Of a stretch of DNA of 64,000 nt, positions 35,255 through 44,241 are shown in pieces; within the stretch, counting starts at the first letter, position 1; the number at the start of each line of letters is the position of its first letter. A program made the position numbers and the translations under genes. The stretch is from Aquiflexum sp041749095. GTDB lineage: Bacteria; Bacteroidota; Bacteroidia; Cytophagales; Cyclobacteriaceae. Where the stretch lies: assembly GCF_041749095.1 (NCBI RefSeq), contig NZ_JBGTCA010000011.1, positions 1-64,000 on the forward strand, given 5' to 3'. The notes beneath the pieces are model-generated. The model saw nothing but the letters and a program-made list of their open reading frames with translations. It ran no database searches and was not told the DNA's origin.

Positions 35255-35863
35255 ATGGTAAGAGAATCCGCTTACGATGAAATTTTTGATGCGCAATTTC
35301 ATTTTCGCCAACTCATGGAGGCTATGTCGCGTCCGGGAAAAATATGTAAACTTGAGCATAATGCCATCAGTCCACCCGAAGACATGCATCCGGGAGCTGC
35401 ACTTATAGGTTTTGCTTTGTTAAATGCTGACGTTAGTTTTTATCATAAAGGCAGCGCCGCCGAGTACTTAAGGTTCAATACTTCCTCTGAACTTGCTGCA
35501 CCTGCCGATGCTGATTTTATTTTTATAAAAGGCACCGACGAACCTCAAATGATCAGAGCGGCCAAAATAGGTACAGATAATTACCCTGAAACCAATGCAA
35601 CTACCATTATTGAAGTTTTAGAAATTAACAATACCAACCATGATGAAGGCCTCAATCTGTGCTTATCTGGTCCGGGTGTTTTAGGCAGCAAGGAGGTAAA
35701 TATTCGAGGTCTTCATGAAGATCTTCTCGAAGAAATACGTGTAAAAAACGAAGAATTTCCTTTGGGCGTTGATTGTATTCTGGTCGATAAATCTGGAAAT
35801 GTTTGCTGCCTTCCACGCACATGTAAAATAGAATGTAATATTAATGACCTACAAAACATATAA
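35255..35863 (+). CDS. phnH: C-P lyase subunit PhnH
   Basis: The protein has 202 residues. The N-terminus AQFHFRQLMEAMSRPGKICK matches the PhnH start (F-R-x-x-x-x-A-M-S-x-P-G), and the end contains EFPLGVDCILVDKSGNV and LPRT, as in E. coli PhnH. The tail carries four cysteines in eleven residues (C184, C185, C190, C194; VCCLPRTCKIEC), more than the single terminal Cys of the E. coli protein. It is 17 bases after phnG and 5 bases before phnI. Confidence 0.92.
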   Translation: MVRESAYDEIFDAQFHFRQLMEAMSRPGKICKLEHNAISPPEDMHPGAALIGFALLNADVSFYHKGSAAEYLRFNTSSELAAPADADFIFIKGTDEPQMIRAAKIGTDNYPETNATTIIEVLEINNTNHDEGLNLCLSGPGVLGSKEVNIRGLHEDLLEEIRVKNEEFPLGVDCILVDKSGNVCCLPRTCKIECNINDLQNI

Positions 35864-35868
35864 TTAAC

Positions 35869-37011
35869 ATGGGATACGTAGCCGTAAAAGGTGGGACACA
35901 AGCCATAGCTAATGCAAATGATCTAGTAGAATTCTACAGGATTAAAAGCCTGGCACCACCGATACAAATAGAACAGTTGAAGGCACAGTTTAGATTGGCT
36001 ATTGACAAAATTATGGGTGAAGGCTCTTTTTATGCACCGGAATATGGTGCCATTGCCCTAAAGCAAGTGGAAGGCGATGTACTGGAAGCGGCTTTTATCA
36101 TGCGTGCATTTAGAGCTACGCTATCAAGAAAATACTATTCGAATATTATAGATACCAAAAAAATGTTTGTGCAGAGAAGAATTTCTTCTTCTTTCAGAGA
36201 CATACCTGGCGGGCAAATACTGGGGCCTACCAGAGACTATACCCAGCGACTCATTGACAACCGCATGGTAGATGAAAAAATTACTGATTTTGAAAAATTT
36301 GCAGCAGATTTTGAAGATAGAATCGATCCTGCCAAGCTTAAAGAAATCAATACTTTTGACAAGGTGGTGGATATGCTGCGCGAACAAGGCTTATTGAAAC
36401 CAGTGGGTAATAATGAAGACCAAACAGTGCTGGACGTAACCCGGACCGCTATAAAATTTCCAACCCCCCGTTCAGCAAGATTGCAAATGCTGGCCAGAGC
36501 CGAAACAGGAGGCTTGATGGCTCTTGGCTACAGCAGCATGCGTGGTCATGGAGCCGTGCACCCAACCGTGGGCGAACTTAGGGTCGGTAAGGTAAAAATA
36601 GAAGTTAACGACGCTTCAGGTAAGAAGCGATATATCGGCAGAATTCAGGTGACAGAAGCGGAAATGATCTCTAAAGCGCAATCCGGTAATAAAAAGTCGC
36701 CCCCCTACTATGCCATTGGTTATGGACTATGCTTTGGGCAGAATGAAACCAAGGGTATTTGCATGGGCATACTTGACCGTGCTATGCGCATGGAAAACAA
36801 TGGCTCACCATCTTCTGATCAGGAATTTGTACTATACCATACCGAAGGCATAGAATCTATGGGATTTACCAATCACTTGAAATTGCCACACTATGTTACC
36901 TTTCAGTCAGGTATGTCAAACTTGCGCCAGGCCATCGAAAGAGAAAAAAGCAAAGTTGATACAAAGAAGTCCGGTGTTGCAGAAAAAAAGGAATTGACTA
37001 CTATCAATTAA
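35869..37011 (+). CDS. phnI: C-P lyase subunit PhnI
   Basis: The protein has 380 residues (E. coli 354). It begins GYVAVKGGTQAIANA and keeps RRISSSFRDIPGGQILGPT, GYSSMRGHGAVHP and NHLKLPHYVTF; the last segment includes the His that in E. coli contributes with PhnJ to a zinc site. PhnI is the nucleosidase that swaps adenine of ATP for the phosphonate. An insertion of about 25 residues (about 140-170, KFAADFEDRIDPAKLKEIN) is not present in E. coli. Confidence 0.94.
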   Translation: MGYVAVKGGTQAIANANDLVEFYRIKSLAPPIQIEQLKAQFRLAIDKIMGEGSFYAPEYGAIALKQVEGDVLEAAFIMRAFRATLSRKYYSNIIDTKKMFVQRRISSSFRDIPGGQILGPTRDYTQRLIDNRMVDEKITDFEKFAADFEDRIDPAKLKEINTFDKVVDMLREQGLLKPVGNNEDQTVLDVTRTAIKFPTPRSARLQMLARAETGGLMALGYSSMRGHGAVHPTVGELRVGKVKIEVNDASGKKRYIGRIQVTEAEMISKAQSGNKKSPPYYAIGYGLCFGQNETKGICMGILDRAMRMENNGSPSSDQEFVLYHTEGIESMGFTNHLKLPHYVTFQSGMSNLRQAIEREKSKVDTKKSGVAEKKELTTIN

Positions 37012-37021
37012 TTATGTGATC

Positions 37022-37942
37022 ATGAAGACCTTCAAAAAATTCAAATCCAATTTCAATTATGCTTTTATCGATGAAAGCACCAAAAAGGAAATTCGACGCA
37101 AGTTGCTAAAAGCAATCTGTATACCCGGGTATCAGGTGCCCTACTCTTCTCCTGAAATGCCCATAGCCCGTGGCTGGGGCACAGGCGGCTTGCATGTTAC
37201 CTTGTCGATCATTGGCAAAAGTGATGTGCTAAAGGTGATAGATCAGGGAAGTGATGCAAGCGTAAATGCATGTAATCTTCGGGATTTTATAAAAAGCACG
37301 ACCGATTGCGATACCACCTATGAAACTGCGGAAGCCACCATCATTCAAAGCCGACACCGGATCACCGAGGAAGTTTTAAAAGAAAATCAAATATTGGTTT
37401 TTCAGGTACCCCAGCCTGAGCCATTGCGAAGTGTAGAGCGCTATGAGAAAAAAACCCGTGAAATGCACGCAGAGGCTGATTATGCAAAAATGTGGGTTTC
37501 TTTATATGAATCCTATGTTCGCTTTGGCGACATCATGCGCGGTGCTGGATATCCTGTAAAGGTAAACGGCCGCTACATCATGGCACCATCACCTATACCA
37601 AGATGGGACATCCCCAACCTCAACCAGAGCGAATGCCTCTTTTTATTTGGTGCCGGTAGAGAAAAAAGACTCTATGCCGTGCCTCCACACACCACGGTTG
37701 AGCCTTTGGAATTTGAAGACATCAAATTTAAGGTGGAGTCATTTAAAGGAATAAGCTGTGCCATGTCGCAAGCACAGGCCACTTTTATGGACGAACTCTA
37801 CAATGATGATGGCAGCACTCATTATGTTGTAAACGACAGCGATTTTCTCGACAAACTGGTGGATCAAAAAGTAAGGCCCACACAATGGGACAACAAATAC
37901 CTGAAAGAGATATTGGAAAACCTCGAAACCGAATTAAAATAA
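37022..37942 (+). CDS. phnJ: C-P lyase subunit PhnJ lacking most Fe-S cysteines
   Basis: A protein of 306 residues is read from ATG 37022 (a GTG at 37016 is possible). It is co-linear with E. coli PhnJ through CIPGYQVPYSSPEMP, GWGTGGLHVTLSIIGKSDVL, QSRHRI, VKVNGRYIMAPSPIP and LFGAGREKRLYAVPP. G36 equals the glycyl-radical Gly32, and H112 equals the zinc His108. In E. coli, C241, C244 and C266 bind the [4Fe-4S] cluster and C272 is the thiyl radical. Here the segment reads GISCAMSQAQ and YVVNDSDFLD: only C246 remains, while S249, N271 and L276 replace the others. The other cysteines are C33, C84, C96 and C205. The TAA overlaps the phnK ATG. Confidence 0.93.
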   Translation: MKTFKKFKSNFNYAFIDESTKKEIRRKLLKAICIPGYQVPYSSPEMPIARGWGTGGLHVTLSIIGKSDVLKVIDQGSDASVNACNLRDFIKSTTDCDTTYETAEATIIQSRHRITEEVLKENQILVFQVPQPEPLRSVERYEKKTREMHAEADYAKMWVSLYESYVRFGDIMRGAGYPVKVNGRYIMAPSPIPRWDIPNLNQSECLFLFGAGREKRLYAVPPHTTVEPLEFEDIKFKVESFKGISCAMSQAQATFMDELYNDDGSTHYVVNDSDFLDKLVDQKVRPTQWDNKYLKEILENLETELK

Positions 37943-38826
37943 TGGACATACAAAACGCCACCAATACCCACACAGATGCAGAAATCACAAAAAATGGCCC
38001 GTTGCTCAGTGTCAAAGGACTTACCAAAATTTATGGTGAATTTAACGAAAACACCCTCAATCTAACTGGCCCCATATTCAATTCAAATATCTGTCCTGAA
38101 ACAGGCGCCATTGTGGCCTGTGCCGATATCAGCTTTGATCTCTTTCCGGGTGAAGTCCTCGGAATAGTTGGTGAGAGCGGATCAGGAAAAAGCACGGTAG
38201 TAAAATTGCTATACTTTGATTTGGAAAAAACAGATGGCGCGGCCTACCTAAAATCCTTTCAAGAAGGCGAAGCCAATTTTTTGAATATATCTAACCAGAA
38301 AAAAAGATACCTGCGCAATCACATGATGGGTATGGTATATCAAAATCCTAAGGATGGATTGAATTTCAATTTTTCTTCGGGAGGTAATATTGCAGAAAAG
38401 TTGCTCATGGCCGGTAATTTTCACGTTGGCAACATCAGAGAGCGGGCTTCGGGGCTATTGGAGCAAACGGAAGTGCCTTCACAAAGAATGGATGAAAATC
38501 CCGGAGCCTTTAGTGGTGGGATGCAACAAAGGGTACAAATAGCCAAAGCCATTGCCAACAATCCGCCGCTCATTTTTTTGGATGAAGTCACCACCGGTCT
38601 CGATGTATCAGTTCAGGCTAAAGTGCTCGACATGATCCGCAACCTACAACAAGAGCTAGGTACGGCCATGGTGGTAGTTTCGCATGACCTCAGTGTGATA
38701 CGGATGTTGACAGATCGTACTTTAGTAATGAAAAATGGCCGCATTGTAGAACAAGGCCTTACGGATCAGATTTTACAAGATCCACAGCATGCATATACGC
38801 AACTTCTGGTGAGCTCTATGCTGTAA
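37942..38826 (+). CDS. phnK: C-P lyase ABC-type ATPase PhnK
   Basis: A protein of 294 residues is read from ATG 37942, which shares its A with the phnJ stop; this start is chosen because PhnK proteins begin near DIQNATN...PLLSVKGLTKIYGEF. ATPase motifs: GESGSGKSTVVKLLYFD, signature AFSGGMQQRVQIAKAIAN, Walker B LIFLDEVTTGLD, H-loop VVVSHDLSVIR. PhnK binds the PhnGHIJ core and couples ATP hydrolysis to opening of the active site. It is about 40 residues longer than E. coli PhnK, with an insert after KIYGEF (about 35-55). Confidence 0.93.
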   Translation: MDIQNATNTHTDAEITKNGPLLSVKGLTKIYGEFNENTLNLTGPIFNSNICPETGAIVACADISFDLFPGEVLGIVGESGSGKSTVVKLLYFDLEKTDGAAYLKSFQEGEANFLNISNQKKRYLRNHMMGMVYQNPKDGLNFNFSSGGNIAEKLLMAGNFHVGNIRERASGLLEQTEVPSQRMDENPGAFSGGMQQRVQIAKAIANNPPLIFLDEVTTGLDVSVQAKVLDMIRNLQQELGTAMVVVSHDLSVIRMLTDRTLVMKNGRIVEQGLTDQILQDPQHAYTQLLVSSML

Positions 38827-38870
38827 TTTTTATAATTGCGAATCAACAAAATCATTTTAACAACTCAGAG

Positions 38871-39602
38871 ATGGACACTATTTTAGACGTAAAAAACTAC
38901 AGCAAAGAGTTTAATTTGCACATACTCAATAATAAGAAAATCAAAGCCTTAGAGCAGGTTTCCTTTTCTTTAAAAGAAGGAGAAATCATAGGTTTAGTAG
39001 GGAAATCCGGATCGGGTAAATCGACTTTGATGAAAAGTATCTATCGCACTTACCTAGCATCGAGTGGTGAAATCTGGTTCAAATCGAGCCTTTTTGGAAG
39101 CATAGAAATGGTCAGTGCAGGCGACCACCATGTTATCGCATTACGCAAAAAAGAAATCACTTTTTGTTCACAGTTTTTAAGCGTTATTCCCAGGATTACT
39201 GCTGTAGATGTTGTGGCCAACAATCTGATTAGCCGTGGTGTGCCACAAGCCGAAGCTCGTAAAAGATCTGCAGCCTGTTTGGAAGCTTTGGGTTTGCCGA
39301 AAGAACTCTGGGATGCCTATCCTTCCACATTCAGTGGTGGTGAGCAGCAGCGGGTTAATGTAGCCCAGGCCATCATTGCCAAACCGAGGCTCTTGCTCAT
39401 AGATGAACCAACGGCTTCTCTAGATCCAAAAACCAAGGATATCGTCATTGACATGATTCTTTCACTGAAAAAAAACAACACCTCGGTTTTGTGCATTTCA
39501 CATGATTCGTACACACTCAATAAAATGTGTGACCGATTGATAGAACTTAAAGATGGTAAAATATTGGGTGAAACGTTGGTAGGAATTACCAGTAATAACT
39601 AA
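38871..39602 (+). CDS. phnL: C-P lyase ABC-type ATPase PhnL
   Basis: The protein has 243 residues: Walker A VGKSGSGKSTLMKSIYRTY, Q-loop ITFCSQFLSVIPRITA, signature TFSGGEQQRVNVAQAIIA, Walker B LLLIDEPTASLD and H-loop VLCISHDSYTLNKMC. The block FCSQFLSVIPR is diagnostic of PhnL. With PhnGHI it is needed to make the ribosyl-1-phosphonate. It follows phnK by 44 bases. Confidence 0.93.
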   Translation: MDTILDVKNYSKEFNLHILNNKKIKALEQVSFSLKEGEIIGLVGKSGSGKSTLMKSIYRTYLASSGEIWFKSSLFGSIEMVSAGDHHVIALRKKEITFCSQFLSVIPRITAVDVVANNLISRGVPQAEARKRSAACLEALGLPKELWDAYPSTFSGGEQQRVNVAQAIIAKPRLLLIDEPTASLDPKTKDIVIDMILSLKKNNTSVLCISHDSYTLNKMCDRLIELKDGKILGETLVGITSNN

Positions 39603-39613
39603 GGTAATACAAT

Positions 39614-40417
39614 ATGATAGAAGAAAAACAGGCAATTGCTGAACTTGATTTTGCAACGTATCAGGAACGCCAACTGCGCGAAATAAGCAAGGAAGGACTG
39701 GAAAACAGTGCCGCCAAAATGAAAGCCGGCTCAAAATTTTACCATAATGGAAATTCCTGGCAGGCTATCCCCTACCCCGGCTATGCGGTTTTGTCCATGG
39801 TTACTGATACTGTTGACAATAAATCCTTGGAAAATGTGCTCATGGAAGCGCAAAAGCGGTTGAGTTCAGCACTTGGTTTGGGAGATAAAATGTATCTGCT
39901 TCCACAAGAGAGTTTTCATCAAACCACGGCCAGTGCGCTTTCTGACAAAAGATTCGAGCAACACATAGTTTCGAAAGGTTTGGAAAAAGAATACCCCTTT
40001 CTAGTATCCCAATCGCTGGGAAATATGCCACAAGAAAATCAGCCCAGACCGATAACAATGAAAATGATTGGTTTGAGTATATTTTCAAGTGCCTTAGGTG
40101 TATTGGGTATTTTCGAAAATGAATTGGATTATAAGCGAGTTACCCGTTTCAGAGAGAATTTCTATGAGAATTCTACCATACAAAATCTTGGCATTGTCAG
40201 AACCCGGCCATTTATCGGTCACATTACATTAGCTTATTTTGGCCGAGAACTGCTAACGGCTCAACAGAAAAATGACTTGGTAAATGTTTGCCAAGATATA
40301 AACCAATCCTGGCTAGGCCAAGAACCTGAATTTTTTATGACCCAAGCAGCATTGAGACAATATGATGATTTATCTGCTTTTAATATGTTGCCGGATTTAC
40401 CAATTTACAAATTTTAA
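39614..40417 (+). CDS. 2H-phosphoesterase-like protein in the phn operon
   Basis: The protein has 267 residues. The fold of a 2H phosphoesterase is suggested by two H-x-T motifs about 110 residues apart: SFHQTTASAL (His near 101) and FIGHITLAYFG (His near 211). Each is preceded by hydrophobic strands (KMYLLPQE; NLGIVRTRPF). The N-terminal part (AELDFATYQERQLREISKEG) is not recognised. 2H enzymes open cyclic phosphates. E. coli uses the metallo-beta-lactamase PhnP for the ribosyl 1,2-cyclic phosphate made by C-P lyase, and no phnP is seen here, so this protein is a good replacement. It is 11 bases after phnL. Confidence 0.65.
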   Translation: MIEEKQAIAELDFATYQERQLREISKEGLENSAAKMKAGSKFYHNGNSWQAIPYPGYAVLSMVTDTVDNKSLENVLMEAQKRLSSALGLGDKMYLLPQESFHQTTASALSDKRFEQHIVSKGLEKEYPFLVSQSLGNMPQENQPRPITMKMIGLSIFSSALGVLGIFENELDYKRVTRFRENFYENSTIQNLGIVRTRPFIGHITLAYFGRELLTAQQKNDLVNVCQDINQSWLGQEPEFFMTQAALRQYDDLSAFNMLPDLPIYKF

Positions 40418-40421
40418 AACC

Positions 40422-41075
40422 ATGTTGCACGCTATAGACATATTTCCTGAAGTATCCGTAAACAATGTGCACAAAATGTTGGGAGAAATGCCGCAGATAC
40501 ATGCAAGTTGTCGCATTCGTAATAGCAAAATAGGTGCATGGACTGCACTGGGTCCCAATACTACCCTCGCGGAGTCTTCTTTTGACGATTACAGCTACAC
40601 TGCAGGCAATGTTTCTATCATTTATTCACAGGTTGGTAAATTCTGTTCTATTGCCAACAGTGTACGTATCAATCCTGGCAATCACCCACAGTGGCGCGTT
40701 ACCCAGCATCATTGCACCTATCGCAGAATCCAGTATGGTTTTGATACTTCTGAGGATGAGGAGTTTTTTCAATGGCGCAGAGACCATCAATGTATTATAG
40801 GCCATGATGTGTGGATAGGCCATGGTGCTGTCATAATGCCCGGTGTAAGCATCGGCCACGGAGCTATTATAGGATCTGGTGCTGTAGTCACCAAAGATGT
40901 TGCGCCGTATGAGGTGGCAGTGGGCGTAGCTGCCAAGGTGATCAAAAAAAGGTTTCCTGACGATACCATTGAGAAACTTCTGGAAATTGGATGGTGGGAT
41001 TGGAGCCGAGATAAGCTGGTAGAAAATTTCAAAGACCTGCTCAATATGCCTAAATTCCTGGAGAAATATGGTTAA
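40422..41075 (+). CDS. Phn-cluster hexapeptide-repeat transferase
   Basis: A protein of 217 residues is read from ATG 40422, four bases after the 2H gene stop. The left-handed beta-helix repeats are ARIRNSKIGAWTALGPNTTL-like at the start (IHASCRIRNSKIGAWTALG) and CIIGHDVWIGHGAVIMPGVS later, with the acetyl-CoA-site segment IGSGAVVTKDVAPYEVAVGV. It resembles the phn-associated chloramphenicol acetyltransferase-like family. The N-acyl acceptor is unknown; PhnO in E. coli acetylates aminophosphonates and may be replaced by this enzyme. It ends the operon. Confidence 0.88.
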   Translation: MLHAIDIFPEVSVNNVHKMLGEMPQIHASCRIRNSKIGAWTALGPNTTLAESSFDDYSYTAGNVSIIYSQVGKFCSIANSVRINPGNHPQWRVTQHHCTYRRIQYGFDTSEDEEFFQWRRDHQCIIGHDVWIGHGAVIMPGVSIGHGAIIGSGAVVTKDVAPYEVAVGVAAKVIKKRFPDDTIEKLLEIGWWDWSRDKLVENFKDLLNMPKFLEKYG

Positions 41076-41101
41076 TAATCAACAACAAACCTATTTCGTA
41101 G

Positions 41102-41119
41102 CCCTTTTCCTGCAAAGGG
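41102..41119. terminator. Weak bidirectional hairpin between convergent genes
   Basis: CCCTTT and AAAGGG form a 6-bp stem with a 6-base loop between the end of the hexapeptide transferase gene and the end of the RND pump gene. It is a possible terminator for both. Confidence 0.3.
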
Positions 41120-41157
41120 GATAACATAGAATGGCCCTTCTTTGAAAATTGAAGTTT

Positions 41158-44100
41158 TTATTTAATTGAAAAAGCTTGGTAATGTTCTTTTTCTCTTTTG
41201 GAACTCATTTGAATATAAATTGCTGGAATAAGATAAAGTGTAAGCACTAAAGCATATAATAGGCCACCAATTATGGCTATTCCCATTGGAATACGGCTAG
41301 TCGATGCACCACCCAAGGCCAAAGCTATTGGTAATGCTCCTAAGGCCGTTGATAATGTTGTCATTAAAATAGGCCTAAACCTTCTGGATGCAGCTTCGAA
41401 TACTGCATTTTTCCGAAGGTAACCTCTATCTTTATATTGGTTTGCAAATTCGATTATCAAAATGGCATTTTTAGTAACTATTCCAATTAAAACGATCATT
41501 CCAATCTGACTAAATATATTTAGGGTATGTCCAAAAAGATACAAAGAAAGAACGGCCCCTGCTAAAGCTAAAGGAATGGTAAACATAATGATCAAAGGAT
41601 CTTTAAAACTTTCAAATTGTGCAGCTAATGTAAGGTAGACTAGTATTATAGCAAAAATAAAAATTGAATAAGTACCTTGATTACTCTCCTGAAAATCGGC
41701 GGCGCTACCGGCTAATGCCGTACTAAATCGATCGTCTAGAACTTCTCTTGCCACACTGTACACAGCATCAATACCCTCGCTTAATTTAATGCCAGGAGCT
41801 AAACCAATACCTACAGTTGCCGCTGTGTACCGATTATAGCGTAAAAGAGAAGGCGGCCTGCTTATGGTTTCCAAACTGACTAAATTATCGAGCGTGATCA
41901 TTTGACCTGCATCATTTCTAACCGACAAGTAATAGATGTCTTCAGGAGATTCACGGAACTTTTTATCCACCTCAGATAAAATAAAATATTGCTTACCGTC
42001 CTTAATGAAATATCCAAGCCTCTGTTCTCCAAAATAGGTTTGAATAGTGGCTGCTATATCTTCAATACTGACGCCCATGGCAAGGGACTTTTCCCGATCA
42101 ATATCAATTTGCAATTCAGGTTTGGAAAATTTCAGATCTACAGTTGAGGTAGCCACAGCGGGATGTTGATCTACTTTACTCATAAATTCAGGTAAAATAC
42201 TTCTTAATCGTTCAATGTCAGGAGCCTGAATTATAAACTGTACTGGAAGAGCGGTACCTCTTTGACCCGTACTGATCGTGGGGTCTTGGGTAACATTACC
42301 TTTGGCGAAACTAAGGGTATTTATGATAGCTTGCATGTCATCAGCAATTTGTTGCTGACTACGATTTCGTTTATGAGGCTCAACCAAAGTAGTACTTGCA
42401 TAGGAATTGTTAACTGATGATGAACTGCCAAATGTACGGGCTGTCATACCGAATAAATACACTTTTTCAGGTAGAGTGTCCAGTAAATTCAATATCTGCA
42501 TATGGTAATTATCCATAGCCTCAAAGCTAGTTCCCTCCGGTGCAATAAAGTTGTACCTTAGCTTGCTTTTATCTTCTAAAGGGGCCAATTCACCCGGAAT
42601 TTTAGCTCCTAAAATGAAAATGATTACTATTGAAAAAATCATTAATGGTACTGAAAGCCAAGATCTCTTTAAAAACCAAGCTAGACTGTGGGTATATTTA
42701 TCACTTAGGAAATTAACCCCATTTTCAAAAAAAGATAAAAATGCAAACTTTCGAGAACCCACTTTAAGTATTTTACTGCACATCATCGGGGTCAGAGAAA
42801 GGGTAATAAAAGTAGATATAATTATTGTACTCACTACCACTATAGCAAACTCCCTAAATAATTCACCCGTTATTCCGCTAATAAAGAAAATTGGAAGAAA
42901 AACACATATTAGGGTCGCCGATGTAGATATAACTGCAAAATAGACCTCTGCAGGACCTATCTTTGCAGCTTCCATTGGTTTTACTCCCTTTTCAATCCTG
43001 GAATAAATATTTTCCATGACCACAATTGCGTCATCTACGACCAATCCGGTTGCTAGGACCAATCCCAAAAGAGATAGAATATTAATGGAAGAGCCGGAAA
43101 GGTAGAGTATAGAAAAACTTCCAACGAGCGATACAGGAATAATTACAACTGGAATCAGTGTTGTTCTCAAGTTACCAAGGAAAAGAAAAATAACAATCAC
43201 TACTAGGCAAAAGGCAATCAAAATAGTTTCTTTTACTTCGTTTAACGCCTTGCGGATAGGAACGGTCGTGTCTATTGAAACGCTTAATTGGATATCTTCC
43301 GGTAAGTCTTTTTGGTAGATTCCTACCCTTCTAAATGCTTCATCCACAATGTCAATATGATTGGCACCTGGTTGTGCTTTTAGTCCAATACCGATCATAG
43401 GAATCACGCCATTTCCTCTTAATATGGTTCGTTCATTTTCAACGCCAAGACGAACTTCAGCTACATCTGACAGACGGACGAATCCGGTATTAGATTTCCG
43501 TAATATAACATCTTGGAATTCTTCCGGGGTTCTGAGTTGCCCTAACGTTCTGAGGGTGTATTCATTTTGGCTTCCTTCAATCCTACCTGAAGGTAATTCT
43601 ATGTTTTGACTGGCTAGGGCCTGCTGAATGTCCTGAGTTGTTATTTCGAAAGCAAACATTTTTTGAGGGGATAAAACGATTCGCATAGCATATCGCTTTT
43701 CCCCGGAAATTTCCACATTACTTACACCCGGAATAGTTTGTAATTGTTCCTTAAGGGTTCTTTCACCAATCACTGACAACTCTGCAAGTGAACGTTTATC
43801 GCTTTGCATAATAATGGTAAGAATATTAGTAGCATCAGGGTCAGCCTTGATAACTACAGGCGGCTCTGCCTCAGGCGGCAAATATCTTATAGCAGCAAAC
43901 ACCTTGTCCCTAACATTATTAGCAGCATCGCTTAAGTCAACTTTAGAGCTAAATTCAATGGTAATATTACTGCGACCATCACTACTTACAGAGGTGAGGG
44001 TTTTGATGTCTTCTACGCTGTTGATGGCTTCCTCCAAAGGCTCCGTAATCTGGGATTCCATGATATTTGCATTTGCCCCTGGGTAGTTGGTTTGGACCGT

Positions 44101-44241
44101 AATGACAGGCCTCTCTACACTGGGAAATTCCCTTACAGGTAATTGAAGATAGCCAGCTATCCCCAAAATAACAATTAGAATAGCAAGGACAGTGGCGAGT
44201 ACTGGCCGATTGATACTTAAATCAGATAAACCAGTATTCAT
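41158..44241 (-). CDS. RND efflux pump inner-membrane subunit (HAE-1 type)
   Basis: The protein has 1027 residues, full length, in the AcrB/MexB-like HAE-1 family. N-terminus LSINRPVLATVLAILIVILG, and porter segments EFPSVERPVITVQTNYPGAN. The intramembrane block GLVLATGLVVDDAIVVMEN contains the proton-relay pair of Asp. The second half includes TIPLALAGAVLSLYLFGHTL and IGIVTKNAILIIEFANQY. It would export small organic molecules together with the next adaptor gene (ATGA overlap 44238-44241). No outer membrane channel gene is adjacent. Confidence 0.92.
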   Translation of the reverse strand: MNTGLSDLSINRPVLATVLAILIVILGIAGYLQLPVREFPSVERPVITVQTNYPGANANIMESQITEPLEEAINSVEDIKTLTSVSSDGRSNITIEFSSKVDLSDAANNVRDKVFAAIRYLPPEAEPPVVIKADPDATNILTIIMQSDKRSLAELSVIGERTLKEQLQTIPGVSNVEISGEKRYAMRIVLSPQKMFAFEITTQDIQQALASQNIELPSGRIEGSQNEYTLRTLGQLRTPEEFQDVILRKSNTGFVRLSDVAEVRLGVENERTILRGNGVIPMIGIGLKAQPGANHIDIVDEAFRRVGIYQKDLPEDIQLSVSIDTTVPIRKALNEVKETILIAFCLVVIVIFLFLGNLRTTLIPVVIIPVSLVGSFSILYLSGSSINILSLLGLVLATGLVVDDAIVVMENIYSRIEKGVKPMEAAKIGPAEVYFAVISTSATLICVFLPIFFISGITGELFREFAIVVVSTIIISTFITLSLTPMMCSKILKVGSRKFAFLSFFENGVNFLSDKYTHSLAWFLKRSWLSVPLMIFSIVIIFILGAKIPGELAPLEDKSKLRYNFIAPEGTSFEAMDNYHMQILNLLDTLPEKVYLFGMTARTFGSSSSVNNSYASTTLVEPHKRNRSQQQIADDMQAIINTLSFAKGNVTQDPTISTGQRGTALPVQFIIQAPDIERLRSILPEFMSKVDQHPAVATSTVDLKFSKPELQIDIDREKSLAMGVSIEDIAATIQTYFGEQRLGYFIKDGKQYFILSEVDKKFRESPEDIYYLSVRNDAGQMITLDNLVSLETISRPPSLLRYNRYTAATVGIGLAPGIKLSEGIDAVYSVAREVLDDRFSTALAGSAADFQESNQGTYSIFIFAIILVYLTLAAQFESFKDPLIIMFTIPLALAGAVLSLYLFGHTLNIFSQIGMIVLIGIVTKNAILIIEFANQYKDRGYLRKNAVFEAASRRFRPILMTTLSTALGALPIALALGGASTSRIPMGIAIIGGLLYALVLTLYLIPAIYIQMSSKREKEHYQAFSIK

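Noticed and set aside
37022..37942. PhnJ cysteine loss caused by a frameshift
   Set aside because: Residues on both sides of the missing cysteines still align with E. coli PhnJ (DEL, DDG, VVND...D), and the frame ends in a normal stop overlapping the phnK start.
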